The notes: generated by a model not told the origin, from the letters alone. A stretch of 64,000 nt of DNA from VRUE01 sp035318745 (GCA_035318745.1 DATHEA010000041.1:1-64000), one strand, 5' to 3'; counted from the first letter of the stretch, positions 40,804-48,462 are shown. Program-made: numbers and translations.

Positions 40804-41207
40804 TCCTCGACGCCGGCCCCCTCTACGCCTACGTCGACGCCGACGACACCCACCACTCCACCTGCCTGGAGCTGCTCGAATCCCATCCGGGCCCCCTCGT
40901 CCTCCCCACGCTCGTCATCACCGAGGTCGCCTACTTGCTCGGAACCCGCCTGGGCTGGCAGGCGGAGGTCCGCTTCCTCGGCGATCTCGCGAGCGGCAGC
41001 TTTGCAGTCGAGCCGCTGCATGCCAGTGATCCCGTCCGTATCGCGGAGCTCGTCGCCGAGTATCGCGACCTGCCTCTAGGCACGGTCGACGCCTCGGTGA
41101 TCGCCGCGGCCGAGCGGCTCGACGTCACCGAAGTGGCGACGCTCGACCGCCGTCACTTCAGTGTCGTCCGCCCGCGCCATGAGGTCGCTTTCCAGTTGCT
41201 GCCGTGA
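40800..41207 (+). CDS. vapC: VapC-type PIN-domain toxin (copy 2), CTG start
   Basis: A 135-residue paralogue of the 24319-24726 toxin, with all four acidic PIN residues conserved (LILDAGPLYAYVD, VITEVAYLL, GTVDASVIAAAE, ATLDRRHF). Again the only start compatible with the fold is CTG in the CTGA overlap with the antitoxin stop. Differences from copy 1 are few and conservative (for example LLGTRL for LIATRL, DTHHST for DAHHSP), so both toxins look functional. Confidence 0.78.
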   Translation: MILDAGPLYAYVDADDTHHSTCLELLESHPGPLVLPTLVITEVAYLLGTRLGWQAEVRFLGDLASGSFAVEPLHASDPVRIAELVAEYRDLPLGTVDASVIAAAERLDVTEVATLDRRHFSVVRPRHEVAFQLLP

Positions 41208-41264
41208 GTGGACCGCCCCACCCGCAGATCCGCGTAGGTACGATGACCTCTCTAACCGAATGGC

Positions 41265-41391
41265 GGCAACAGCGGCAACAGAATTGACTGCGCGGCGGCA
41301 ACACGGCGGCAACAGCAACGGCGTCTCTTTGAGTCGCGCAAGCGCTGCCAACCTTGCACCGTGCCTGGCATCTGTTGCCGAAAGTGTTGCC
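41265..41391. repeat. GGCAACA box cluster next to tRNA-Glu
   Basis: Four direct GGCAACA boxes (41265, 41274, 41297, 41308) and two inverted TGTTGCC boxes (41373, 41385). Spacing of 9-11 bp within pairs places them on one face of the helix. The arrangement is shared with copy 1 (24739-24865). It resembles arm-type binding sites of an integrase or excisionase, or operators of the adjacent VapB. Irregular spacing and lack of spacers exclude CRISPR. Confidence 0.55.
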
Positions 41392-41434
41392 GAAAACAAG
41401 GTTCATGGCCTTGTCACGAACGAGATCGGCTCCA

Positions 41435-41484
41435 CAGAGCCATACCGCTACGGGGATTCGAACCCCGGTTTCCGGACTGAGAAT
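41435..41484. repeat. attachment-site core copy inside intact tRNA-Glu (right)
   Basis: 50 bp identical to 24909-24958. It overlaps the 3' half of the tRNA-Glu gene from the anticodon loop and runs 8 bp past its 3' end. Together the two copies bound a 16.5-kb segment. Confidence 0.7.
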
Positions 41485-41515
41485 CCGGCGTCCTAGTCCC
41501 CTAGACGATAGCGGC
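41443..41515 (-). tRNA. tRNA-Glu (CTC)
   Basis: A 73-nt cloverleaf on the minus strand: acceptor GCCGCTA pairs with TAGCGGT (G-U first pair), anticodon stem CCGGA/TCCGG with loop TTCTCAG giving anticodon CTC, T-arm CGGGG-TTCGAAT-CCCCG, discriminator A. CCA is not encoded. The 3' half is duplicated at 24909-24958. Confidence 0.93.
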
Positions 41516-41525
41516 GCGGAGCGAC

Positions 41526-41531
41526 ATTCTA
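41526..41531 (-). promoter_or_regulatory. -10 box of tRNA-Glu
   Basis: TAGAAT on the minus strand, 10 nt before the tRNA 5' end. The same 10-nt spacing is seen for both tRNA-Leu genes that precede endonuclease-like genes. Confidence 0.6.
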
Positions 41532-41636
41532 GCGATAGCGGGCGGTTGCGTTGTCTGCGCCGATCCGTCCGGTGGGAGAGCTAGATTACGAACATGTGTT
41601 CGCTTCAACGTCTGTCCCCTGGTCACGCACAACCGA

Positions 41637-41642
41637 TAGATT
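41637..41642 (+). promoter_or_regulatory. -10 box of tRNA-Leu (CAG)
   Basis: TAGATT, 10 nt before the tRNA 5' end. It probably drives the tRNA and the endonuclease-like gene that follows. Confidence 0.55.
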
Positions 41643-41652
41643 TGGGTATCTA

Positions 41653-41736
41653 GCGGGCGTGCTGGAACTGGTAGACAGCATCGGCTCAGAACCGGTGGCG
41701 CGAAAGCGCGTGTGGGTTCGATTCCCTCCGCCCGCA
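41653..41736 (+). tRNA. tRNA-Leu (CAG)
   Basis: An 84-nt class II tRNA: acceptor GCGGGCG/CGCCCGC, anticodon stem TCGG..CCGG with loop CTCAGAA giving anticodon CAG, long variable arm (GGTGGCGCGAAAGCGCGTG), T-loop TTCGATT, discriminator A. CCA is not encoded. The next gene begins 7 bp after the discriminator. Confidence 0.93.
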
Positions 41737-41743
41737 TCTCCTT

Positions 41744-42538
41744 ATGCACCCTGAGGCAACAGTCGCCTCTGTCTTGGAGTTGCACGAGGCCGGCCTGAAC
41801 AACTGCGAGATCTCGCGGCAAACCGGCGTTTCGCGTCCGACGATCCGAGATTGGGCCAATGGTCGCCTTCCCCATTCGTACCGGCAAGGTGATTCACTCG
41901 GAGACTTCCTGGCGCCTGACTCCTGTCGACGCTGTCGCGGGAATGACCACGGGTTCGATTGCCTCGGTCCCGGCTACGTGTATCTCCTCGGGCTGTATCT
42001 GGGCGATGGGGCGATCTCTGAGCACCGGAGACAGGTCTACCGACTCAGGGTCACACTGGACGTTCGCTATCCCGGCATTGTTCGCGAATGCGAAATAGCC
42101 ATGAAGGCCGTCGTCCCGCAAAATCGAGTCAGCCGCCAGTTGAGGAAATGCAATTGCTATGAGGTCCACGCCTATTCGAAGAGCTGGCCTTGTCTGTTCC
42201 CACAGCATGGGTCGGGCAAAAAGCACAATCGACCGATATTCCTCGCCGAGTGGCAGCAGAAGCTCGCCGAACGCTGGCCCAAGCAACTGCTCAAGGGGCT
42301 GATCCAGTCAGACGGCTGCCGCTCGTATAGCACCGGCAAGGGTGGCTGGACTCAGCCTCGATACGCGTTCTCGAATGTCTCCACCGACATCACGAGCATC
42401 TTCTGCTCTGCCTGCGATTGCCTTGGATTGCGCTGGACCGCTTCCTTCCCCACGAATGAGGCGGCGGCGGTTTCGATCTACGTCTCGCGCAAGGCCGACG
42501 TCGCCAAGCTGGACGAGTTCGTCGGGCCCAAGCGCTGA
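41744..42538 (+). CDS. HTH + LAGLIDADG homing-endonuclease-like protein 3' of tRNA-Leu (CAG)
   Basis: A 264-residue protein. Residues 8-40 form a resolvase-like helix-turn-helix (NNCEISRQTGVSRPTIRDWANGR). A CxxC pair at 61/64 may be part of a zinc knuckle. LAGLIDADG motif 1 is YLLGLYLGDGAIS (80-92) and motif 2 LLKGLIQSDGCRS (182-194), the spacing of a single-chain, two-motif homing nuclease whose Asp residues bind metal. The ATG is only 7 bp after the tRNA-Leu 3' end and has no SD, so it is presumably co-transcribed with the tRNA. A paralogue with the same layout follows another tRNA-Leu (56791-57582). The 3' end overlaps the opposing hydrolase gene by 61 bp. Confidence 0.75.
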   Translation: MHPEATVASVLELHEAGLNNCEISRQTGVSRPTIRDWANGRLPHSYRQGDSLGDFLAPDSCRRCRGNDHGFDCLGPGYVYLLGLYLGDGAISEHRRQVYRLRVTLDVRYPGIVRECEIAMKAVVPQNRVSRQLRKCNCYEVHAYSKSWPCLFPQHGSGKKHNRPIFLAEWQQKLAERWPKQLLKGLIQSDGCRSYSTGKGGWTQPRYAFSNVSTDITSIFCSACDCLGLRWTASFPTNEAAAVSIYVSRKADVAKLDEFVGPKR

Positions 42539-43413
42539 GTGGTGGCACTGATCTCCTCGACGAAGTCGGGCCAGAGCTTGGGTGGCAGGTCGTGGCCCAT
42601 GCCGTCGAAGATGCGCAGGTGGGAGTCGCGGATCGCGCGGGCCGTGGCGCGGCCGGCGAGGGGGCGGATCAACGGGTCGCTGGCGCCGTGAATGACCGTC
42701 GCCGGCAGGCGCAGCCTTTCGAGTGCCGCGGTGCGATCGCCTGAGGCGGTGATCGCATGCAGCTGGCGGGCGATGCCGGCGCGGCTGTGAGAGCGGTCGT
42801 AGGAAGCGGCGGCCAGCCCGCGGAAACGCGCCTCGTCCATCGGGTAGCCCGGTGAGCCAATCGCACGGAAGGTCTTCACCGTGCGCTCGATTGCCGCCTC
42901 GCGCCCAGCACCGGGACGGGCAAACAGCGTCCCGAATGCCTTCCAGGTGGGCACCCCTAGCCAACGGTTGCCGGTCGAGGACATCATCGAGACCAGTGAG
43001 CGCACCCGCTCCGGGCGGCGGATCGCCACCGTCTGAGCGATCATGCCGCCCATCGAGGCGCCGACCAGGTTCGCCGACTCGATCCCGAGGTGGTCCATCA
43101 GCCCGGTCGTGTCCTCGGCCATGTCGCGCAGCAGGTAGGGGGCGGTGCGGCGGCGGCCCAGCAGCATGTCGGTGCGCTTGGGCACCCCCGCAGACTCGAT
43201 CTTGGTCGAGCGACCGATGTCGCGGTTGTCGAAGCGGACGACGCGGAAGCCGCGCTCGGCCAGCATCGCGCAGAGCTCCTCGTCCCAGGCGAGCATCTGG
43301 GTCGCCAGGCCCATGATCAACAGCAGCGGCTCGCCGTCCGGTTCGCCGATCTCCTGGTAGGCGATCTCGATCCCGTTGACGGGAGCCAGCCGCTCCTCGC
43401 TGAGGCCGTCCAT
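42478..43413 (-). CDS. alpha/beta hydrolase with 3' end overwritten by the endonuclease gene
   Basis: A 311-residue alpha/beta hydrolase: oxyanion region LLLIMGLATQM, nucleophile elbow VGASMGG, acid in IHGASDPLI, and His in DGMGHDLP. Fold complete through WPDFVEEI, near residue 287. The last 20 or so residues (Ser/Thr rich) are antisense to the final codons of the endonuclease-like gene, so the original C-terminus and stop were probably replaced when that gene arrived. Likely still functional, because the catalytic core is intact. Start ATG 43413 with a TAAGCT box 6 nt upstream (leaderless). Divergent from the phosphoesterase gene. Substrate unknown. Confidence 0.85.
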   Translation of the reverse strand: MDGLSEERLAPVNGIEIAYQEIGEPDGEPLLLIMGLATQMLAWDEELCAMLAERGFRVVRFDNRDIGRSTKIESAGVPKRTDMLLGRRRTAPYLLRDMAEDTTGLMDHLGIESANLVGASMGGMIAQTVAIRRPERVRSLVSMMSSTGNRWLGVPTWKAFGTLFARPGAGREAAIERTVKTFRAIGSPGYPMDEARFRGLAAASYDRSHSRAGIARQLHAITASGDRTAALERLRLPATVIHGASDPLIRPLAGRATARAIRDSHLRIFDGMGHDLPPKLWPDFVEEISATTQRLGPTNSSSLATSALRET

Positions 43414-43419
43414 CCGGGC

Positions 43420-43425
43420 AGCTTA
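43420..43425 (-). promoter_or_regulatory. -10 box, leaderless hydrolase gene
   Basis: TAAGCT on the minus strand, 6 nt before ATG 43413, with no SD. Back-to-back with the phosphoesterase -10. Confidence 0.45.
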
Positions 43426-43436
43426 GAGCGGACAGC

Positions 43437-43442
43437 TAAGTT
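43437..43442 (+). promoter_or_regulatory. -10 box, leaderless phosphoesterase gene
   Basis: TAAGTT, 8 nt before ATG 43451, with no SD. The two divergent -10 boxes lie within 23 bp, so their promoters overlap. Confidence 0.45.
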
Positions 43443-43450
43443 TGCCCTCA

Positions 43451-44569
43451 ATGCGAACCGCGATCGTCTCCGACCTCCACCTCGGCAGCGCCTTCGGCGA
43501 GGACCTGCTGCGCGACGCCGGGATCCGCCGCGTCCTGCTCGGCGAGCTCGCTTCGGCGGAGCGAGTGGTCCTGCTCGGCGACGTGCTGGAGCTGCGCGAG
43601 ACCCCGCTCCCGGCCGCGCTGGAGAGCGCCCGGCCATTCTTCGAAGAGCTGGGCGAGGCGATGAGCGGCCGCCCAATCGTGCTGGTCCCCGGCAACCATG
43701 ACCACCGGCTTGCGGAGCCATTGCTGGAGCGGCAAGCGCTCGCCGGCAGTCCCCTCGCGCTCGAACAGCACGCCGAGCCGAGCGGCGAGGCCTGGGCGCG
43801 GATCGCCGCCTGGCTGGGCGGCGCCGAGCTGCAGATCGCCTACCCCGGGATCTGGTTGCGCGACGACGTCTACGCCACCCACGGCCATTACATGGACTGC
43901 CACATGACGCTCCCACGGCTCGAGTGCATCGCCGCGGCGGTGTCGATGCGAGTGTTCGGACCGCTGCCCGGACCCCGCACCGAGCCCGCCGACTACGAGC
44001 GCGTGCTGCGGCCCGTCTACGGCCTCACCTTCGGCGTCGCCCAGGGCGGCGTCGCGCGGAGCGCCAGCCGCCCATCCGAGCGTGCCTGGCGGGCGATGAC
44101 GACCCGTAACGGCAGCGTGAACCACGCCCGCAGCACCGCGCTTCGTGCCGCCCTCGGCGCGGCCGTGCCGGCCAGTATCTGGGGCATCAACCGCCTCCTC
44201 CGTGCCGACTTCGAGGTCACGCTCACCTCCGGCTCGATCTCCCAAAGCGGCATCGCCGCTGCCACCGAGCTCGCCCGGCGCCTCGATATCGACGCCGCCC
44301 ATGTGATCACCGGCCACACTCACCGCGGCGGCCCTGAAGAGGACGATGTGGAGTGGACCCTGCCGGGCGGCGGCCGACTCCACAACACCGGCAGCTGGGT
44401 CTTCGCCTCGGCCTTCCACCACCCCGGCACGCCCCCCGGTCCCTACTGGCCAGGCACCGTCACCTGGCTCGAGGACGAAGGCCCGCCGCGTCGTACCCGC
44501 CTGCTGCGGGAGCGCCCTCGCGACGAGCTGCGTGCGACTGTTTCGAGGCTCGCCACGACCGTCGCCTGA
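43451..44569 (+). CDS. calcineurin-like metallophosphoesterase
   Basis: A 372-residue metallophosphoesterase with all metal-binding motifs: SDLHLG near the start, GDVLEL, GNHDHR, THGHYMD and GHTHRGG. Family members hydrolyse phosphomono- or diesters with a dinuclear metal centre; the long insert after THGHYMD may define the substrate. ATG 43451 is chosen because a -10-like TAAGTT lies 8 nt upstream and the conserved strand begins immediately. A TTG three codons earlier is an alternative. No operon partner. Confidence 0.87.
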   Translation: MRTAIVSDLHLGSAFGEDLLRDAGIRRVLLGELASAERVVLLGDVLELRETPLPAALESARPFFEELGEAMSGRPIVLVPGNHDHRLAEPLLERQALAGSPLALEQHAEPSGEAWARIAAWLGGAELQIAYPGIWLRDDVYATHGHYMDCHMTLPRLECIAAAVSMRVFGPLPGPRTEPADYERVLRPVYGLTFGVAQGGVARSASRPSERAWRAMTTRNGSVNHARSTALRAALGAAVPASIWGINRLLRADFEVTLTSGSISQSGIAAATELARRLDIDAAHVITGHTHRGGPEEDDVEWTLPGGGRLHNTGSWVFASAFHHPGTPPGPYWPGTVTWLEDEGPPRRTRLLRERPRDELRATVSRLATTVA

Positions 44570-44581
44570 GCCACCGACGCG

Positions 44582-45457
44582 CTAGAGCCAGTCGGCGACG
44601 ATCCGGCCGATCTCCTCGCCGGCATCCTCCTGCAGGAAGTGGCCGGCGTTCCGAATCACCCGTGGGGCGGGAAAGTCGAGCCGCGAAGAAACCTGCTCGC
44701 CCACCGAGAGCGGCAGCGCCGGGTCGGAGTCCGCCCAGAGGACCAGCGTCGGGCGCTGATCTACCCGCAGCGCGTCAGCCACTCGCCTGCCCTCGGCAGC
44801 ACCCGGAGCGTCGGGCTCGGTCGGCAGGATCAGCGGGAAGGCGCGGGCGCCGGCCTTCGACTCAGGATTCGGGAAGGGAGCCTCGTAGGCAGCGATCACA
44901 TCGTCGCCGGGGTCGTTCTTGCAGCCGGCCTTGACCAGGAACCCGGCCGGCACATCGGGGTTCCGGCGGACGTACTCGCGGAATTTGAGCCAGGTCTCGC
45001 TCATCTGCTGGTGGCCGGTGAAGGGACCGGTGTCCATGATCACCAGGCGCGAGAAGCGGTCGGGATGCTCGACCGCGAGCCGCAGCCCGATCGGCCCGCC
45101 CCAGTCGTGGACGACGGCGGTGGCGTCGCGCACGTCGAGCTCCTCGAGCAGCGCCGACATCAGCCCGACGTGGCGGTCGTAGGTGTACCAGTCGAGATCG
45201 GTGGGTTTGTCGGAGCGGCCAAAGCCGGCGTAGTCGGGTGCGATGCAGCGATAGCCCGCGTCGCGAACCGGGGGAATCACCTTGCGCCAGAGGAACGACC
45301 AGGTCGGCTCACCGTGGAAGAAGACGACCGGCTGCCCCTCCCCCTCGTCGAGGTAGGCGAGCCGCAGCCCGTCCACCTCGTGGTAGCTCGACTCAAAGGG
45401 AAAGTCCGGCAGCCCCTGCAGGCTCTCCTCCGGCGTTCTCACCGCCTCCACGCTCAC
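44582..45457 (-). CDS. haloalkane dehalogenase-family alpha/beta hydrolase
   Basis: A 291-residue enzyme of the dehalogenase branch of alpha/beta hydrolases. HGEPTWSFLWRKVIP provides the oxyanion and halide-binding Trp; VVHDWGG has the Asp nucleophile followed by the second halide-binding Trp; NAGHFLQED carries the catalytic His. It would release halide from haloalkanes via an alkyl-Asp intermediate. Many actinobacterial members have unknown natural substrates. GTG start 45457, with another GTG two codons later; 7 bp after the stop of the secreted protease gene, so part of the same transcript. Confidence 0.85.
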   Translation of the reverse strand: MSVEAVRTPEESLQGLPDFPFESSYHEVDGLRLAYLDEGEGQPVVFFHGEPTWSFLWRKVIPPVRDAGYRCIAPDYAGFGRSDKPTDLDWYTYDRHVGLMSALLEELDVRDATAVVHDWGGPIGLRLAVEHPDRFSRLVIMDTGPFTGHQQMSETWLKFREYVRRNPDVPAGFLVKAGCKNDPGDDVIAAYEAPFPNPESKAGARAFPLILPTEPDAPGAAEGRRVADALRVDQRPTLVLWADSDPALPLSVGEQVSSRLDFPAPRVIRNAGHFLQEDAGEEIGRIVADWL

Positions 45458-45464
45458 GCCGCGA

Positions 45465-46331
45465 TCATGGCAGTTGCCGCAGAAAGGCGCCGATTTCGGG
45501 GCCAAAGTAGGGCGAGAAGAGCTGGGTCGGGCGGCCCTGGTAGCTGTAGCTGGTGACCCCGCTGACGAATTCGCCGTCGAAGAGCCAGCCGCCGCCGCTG
45601 GAGCCGGCGGCCATGTCGCAGGAGGCAGGCATGGTCGGCGGCCCGGAAAAGCGATCGGTGAGGGGGTCGAGCCCGAGACCGTGGGCGCGGCAGCTGCGCA
45701 GCTCTTCTCCCCCCGCTCGGGCCGCCGGGTAGCCGAAGATCTGGAAGGCGCCGAGCCGGGATTTCCCGGCGGCGTAGCCACGGGCCCCGACGACGTCCGT
45801 GAGCGCGCCGAACTCGTTCGGCTTTACCCGCAGTGCCGCGACGTCGAAGTCGGGATTTTCCCCGTGACGCCACTGCGGCATCACGTAGACCGACTGGGCG
45901 ACGAAGGTGCCGAACGGACGGTTGCCGTGTTCGTAGGCAGGGACGAAGGAGAGCTGGCGAGCCTCGCTCCCCCTTTCGATCACGCAGTGCCCCGCCGTCA
46001 GCACGATCGAGTGGCTCGGCGTGTTCAGCGCCGTCCCCGAGCAGGAATAAGGCCCGGTGACCGGGTCGACGCCGAGAATCTTGCCGTTGGTCCGGATCCC
46101 GTCTTCGGCCGAATTGAGCACGCGGACGCTGCTGGCCCCGGCCCGTGGACCTTCTCTGAACGGGGCCGCCGGGGGCCGCCCCGTAGCACGCAGAGGCTGA
46201 GCAAGAGCCGGGAACAATGCATTCAGCTCGTGCACGGGCAGCGCGGACTGCGCGGTGGACGGGAGCAATGCGGTGAGCGCCGTCAAAGCGGCAAGTACTC
46301 CTCGCGCCAGCGACTTCATCGCCCCGTTCAT
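45465..46331 (-). CDS. secreted trypsin-like serine protease
   Basis: A 288-residue chymotrypsin-fold protease with a signal peptide (MNGAMKSLARG, hydrophobic to about 25, AQSA cleavage region) and a pro-segment. The triad is visible: His in VLTAGHCV, Asp in PDFDVAALRV, and Ser in AAGSSGGGW (relaxed GDSGGP). Similar to glutamyl-endopeptidase / V8-like proteases. An ATG four codons later is an alternative start. First gene of a two-gene unit with the dehalogenase-like enzyme; the pairing of a secreted and a cytoplasmic enzyme suggests co-transcription without shared pathway. Confidence 0.82.
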   Translation of the reverse strand: MNGAMKSLARGVLAALTALTALLPSTAQSALPVHELNALFPALAQPLRATGRPPAAPFREGPRAGASSVRVLNSAEDGIRTNGKILGVDPVTGPYSCSGTALNTPSHSIVLTAGHCVIERGSEARQLSFVPAYEHGNRPFGTFVAQSVYVMPQWRHGENPDFDVAALRVKPNEFGALTDVVGARGYAAGKSRLGAFQIFGYPAARAGGEELRSCRAHGLGLDPLTDRFSGPPTMPASCDMAAGSSGGGWLFDGEFVSGVTSYSYQGRPTQLFSPYFGPEIGAFLRQLP

Positions 46332-46466
46332 CGGCGCAAGAGTGCCAGAAAGGTGACTTTTGCAAGCGAGATTGGCCAGGCGGGCATTTGTTGCAGGAAA
46401 CACTTGATACAGACAGAAGCTGCTCCTGGCGTTTCCTGTCTCTTCTCTTCACGGAAAGGGTTACTC

Positions 46467-46859
46467 ATGAACGAAGACAGCCTGATCAGCGGCTGGTGGG
46501 TCTTTGCCGGGGTCCTGCTCCTGATTGCCGGTGTGCTCAACATCGTCTACGGGATCGCAGCGATTGGCGATTCGAAGTTCTTCACCGAAAACGCGACCTT
46601 CATCATCAGCGGACTTCACACCTGGGGATGGATCAGCCTGATCCTCGGCGTACTCGAGCTGGTGGCGGCGTTCTCGCTCTTCTCAGGGGGCGAATACGGC
46701 CGTTGGTTCGGCATCTTCGTCGGTTCGCTCAATGCGATCGGCGCGCTGCTGTCCATCCCCGCCTACCCTTTCTGGTCGCTGGCGATCTTCGCCCTCTCGA
46801 TCATCATCGTCTACAAGCTGGCCGAGGGCCCGGAAGGAAACCCCGTTCCCCGGGGCTGA
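46467..46859 (+). CDS. four-helix membrane protein (DUF7144-like)
   Basis: A 130-residue protein with four hydrophobic helices (about 9-32, 50-72, 78-97 and 100-120). The GWWVFAGVLLLIAGVLNIVYGIAA start, HTWGWISLILGVLEL middle and RWFGIF are characteristic of the small actinobacterial family now called DUF7144. GGAAAGGG precedes the ATG. Divergent from the protease gene with 135 bp between. Convergent with the RDD gene, 10 bp apart. Function unknown. Confidence 0.75.
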   Translation: MNEDSLISGWWVFAGVLLLIAGVLNIVYGIAAIGDSKFFTENATFIISGLHTWGWISLILGVLELVAAFSLFSGGEYGRWFGIFVGSLNAIGALLSIPAYPFWSLAIFALSIIIVYKLAEGPEGNPVPRG

Positions 46860-46869
46860 GAAGCACGGA

Positions 46870-47919
46870 TCAGCCGCGCAGCGGCGATCCAGAGACCTGC
46901 TGCTGTGGACGAAGACCCCGGGAACCTGGGGCCTTCGTCGTCTCGGTGGCGAGCGGCACCTGTGCGTCGAGGGTCGACCACGGCGCCACAGCCGGCTCGC
47001 GACTCTCATAGAGGACGTCGACGCCGGCGAAGCGGTCCTGCCAGCCACGGCGACGTTCGTCGAAGAGAACACCGAGGAAACCGAGGCCAAATGGGATCGC
47101 GGCGAGGAAGAGACCGACCAGCCGGCGCAGCGACTTTCGCGGCGGCAAGCCACGACCATCGGTGCCGAGCCTGATGCCGAAGAAGCGCATTCCCGGAGTC
47201 TGGCCCGCGAGCGACCAGAAGACGACCAGGTAGAGGCCGCCGAGGGCGATCCAGGTGGCGCTGCCGACGGCGAGAGCAAAGCCGGAGACGCCGTCACCGG
47301 TGCCGGAGAAGAAAGAGCCGATCAAAGCCACGATCGCGGCCAGGCCGGAAAAGGCGAGGTTTACGATCAGCAGGTCGAGGCCGAAGGCCAGGCCGCGGGT
47401 GAGCGCGCCAGCGCGCTCGGTCGGCTCGGTCCGGCGCTTGCGGAAGACGACCCGCCGCGCGATGCGCTCGATCACGCCGTCCAGGCGCCTGGTCACATCG
47501 CCGATCGTGTGGCCGATGTCCTCGATGAAGCCGACGCTCTGGGCGCTGATCGCAGCGCGGATCTCAGGCGCCTCGGCGATCCGCTCGACCAGGCGCTGTG
47601 CCTCGTCGCTGGCAAGCAACCGCCGCCAGACCTCGTCGATCATCTCGCTGTCGAGCGCCTCGATCAGGGCCTGCTTCACGGTGTCGCTCTCCAGCGCGCC
47701 GCGGGCGGCTTCCTCGACCAGCGGCCCCTGCAGCACCCGCACCAGCGCGCGCTCCACCGCCTCGCTCTCGACCGCAGCAACCATCGCCTCCTCGGCGGCG
47801 ACCTCGACCGCGCGGTCGATCCCCGCCGCTTTGCCGACCGAGCGCGCTCCGCGCACGCCGGCCCCGAGCAGCCGTACGGAGAGCGGAAGCGGGGCCTGCT
47901 GATCGGGACCGTCAGCCAT
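46870..47919 (-). CDS. RDD-family membrane protein with helical N-terminal region
   Basis: A 349-residue protein. The N-terminal 165 residues are helical and charged, with repeated (V/A)-x-x-(A/L) patterns resembling a coiled scaffold. The RDD domain follows from about 175 (RAGALTRGLAFGLDLLIVNLAF), with helices about 185-210, 225-250 and 280-305 and the conserved QTPGMRFFGIRL and WQDRFAG. RDD proteins act in small-solute or ion homeostasis in some bacteria; the role here is unknown. ATG 47919 is preferred because TATACT lies 8 nt upstream (leaderless). Confidence 0.78.
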   Translation of the reverse strand: MADGPDQQAPLPLSVRLLGAGVRGARSVGKAAGIDRAVEVAAEEAMVAAVESEAVERALVRVLQGPLVEEAARGALESDTVKQALIEALDSEMIDEVWRRLLASDEAQRLVERIAEAPEIRAAISAQSVGFIEDIGHTIGDVTRRLDGVIERIARRVVFRKRRTEPTERAGALTRGLAFGLDLLIVNLAFSGLAAIVALIGSFFSGTGDGVSGFALAVGSATWIALGGLYLVVFWSLAGQTPGMRFFGIRLGTDGRGLPPRKSLRRLVGLFLAAIPFGLGFLGVLFDERRRGWQDRFAGVDVLYESREPAVAPWSTLDAQVPLATETTKAPGSRGLRPQQQVSGSPLRG

Positions 47920-47927
47920 TGCGGGCG

Positions 47928-47933
47928 AGTATA
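47928..47933 (-). promoter_or_regulatory. -10 box, leaderless RDD gene
   Basis: TATACT on the minus strand, exactly 8 nt before ATG 47919, the same hexamer and spacing as at the TetR gene. Confidence 0.55.
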
Positions 47934-47988
47934 CGGTCGCTGTGGTCAAGATTTAAGCCGCTATCGGGCTCGAACCTCGACCGCGGAG

Positions 47989-48462
47989 CTAGATGCCGAG
48001 TGCTTCGAGCAGGCGGTCGATCAGCTCGGCTTGCGCCGGGAGGATCTTGCGGCGCGCCTCCTCGGGGTCGAACCACTCGGCACGGTCGACCTCGGGGAAG
48101 TCGCGCCGCGTGCCGGAGCGCGGTGGCCACTCGAGCTCGAAGCTGTTGCTCGCCAGCGACGCCGGATCGAACTCGGCCTCGGCTGCCCAGGCGTGGACGA
48201 GCTTGCCGCCCTTCTGGCGGATCGAGCCCAGCTCGATCAGGTCGCCGGGATCGAGGCCGGGCGCGGCCGGCCCCAGCTCCTCCCCCATCTCCCGCAGTGC
48301 GCATCGCCGCAATTCCTCCCCGGGGTCCGGTTCGCCCTTCGGGATCGTCCAGGCGCCGAGGTCCTTCTTCGCCCAGAACGGCCCGCCGGGATGGACGAGG
48401 AGCAGCACAGGCGCCGCGCGATTGCGGAAGAGAAGCACGCCGGCGCTTTCCTTCGCCGCCAC
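47989..48462 (-). CDS. NUDIX hydrolase
   Basis: A 157-residue NUDIX protein. The box Gx5Ex7REUxEExGU is complete: GEPDPGEEL then REMGEELG. The context SAGVLLFRN...AWTIPKGE and EWFDPEEAR is typical of the NTP-pyrophosphohydrolase / DR1025-like subgroup. It hydrolyses a nucleoside diphosphate linked to another moiety. It begins 9 bp after the stop of the alpha/beta hydrolase gene on the same strand (operon). Substrate unknown. Confidence 0.9.
   Translation of the reverse strand: MAAKESAGVLLFRNRAAPVLLLVHPGGPFWAKKDLGAWTIPKGEPDPGEELRRCALREMGEELGPAAPGLDPGDLIELGSIRQKGGKLVHAWAAEAEFDPASLASNSFELEWPPRSGTRRDFPEVDRAEWFDPEEARRKILPAQAELIDRLLEALGI

Noticed and set aside
41265..41391. GGCAACA array considered as CRISPR or iteron origin
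   Set aside because: Boxes are only 7 bp, irregularly spaced, mixed orientation, with no spacer structure, Cas genes or replication gene nearby.
45474..46466. Upstream extension of the four-helix membrane protein frame through the protease gene
   Set aside because: Antisense to the protease; the ribosome site and membrane helices support ATG 46467.
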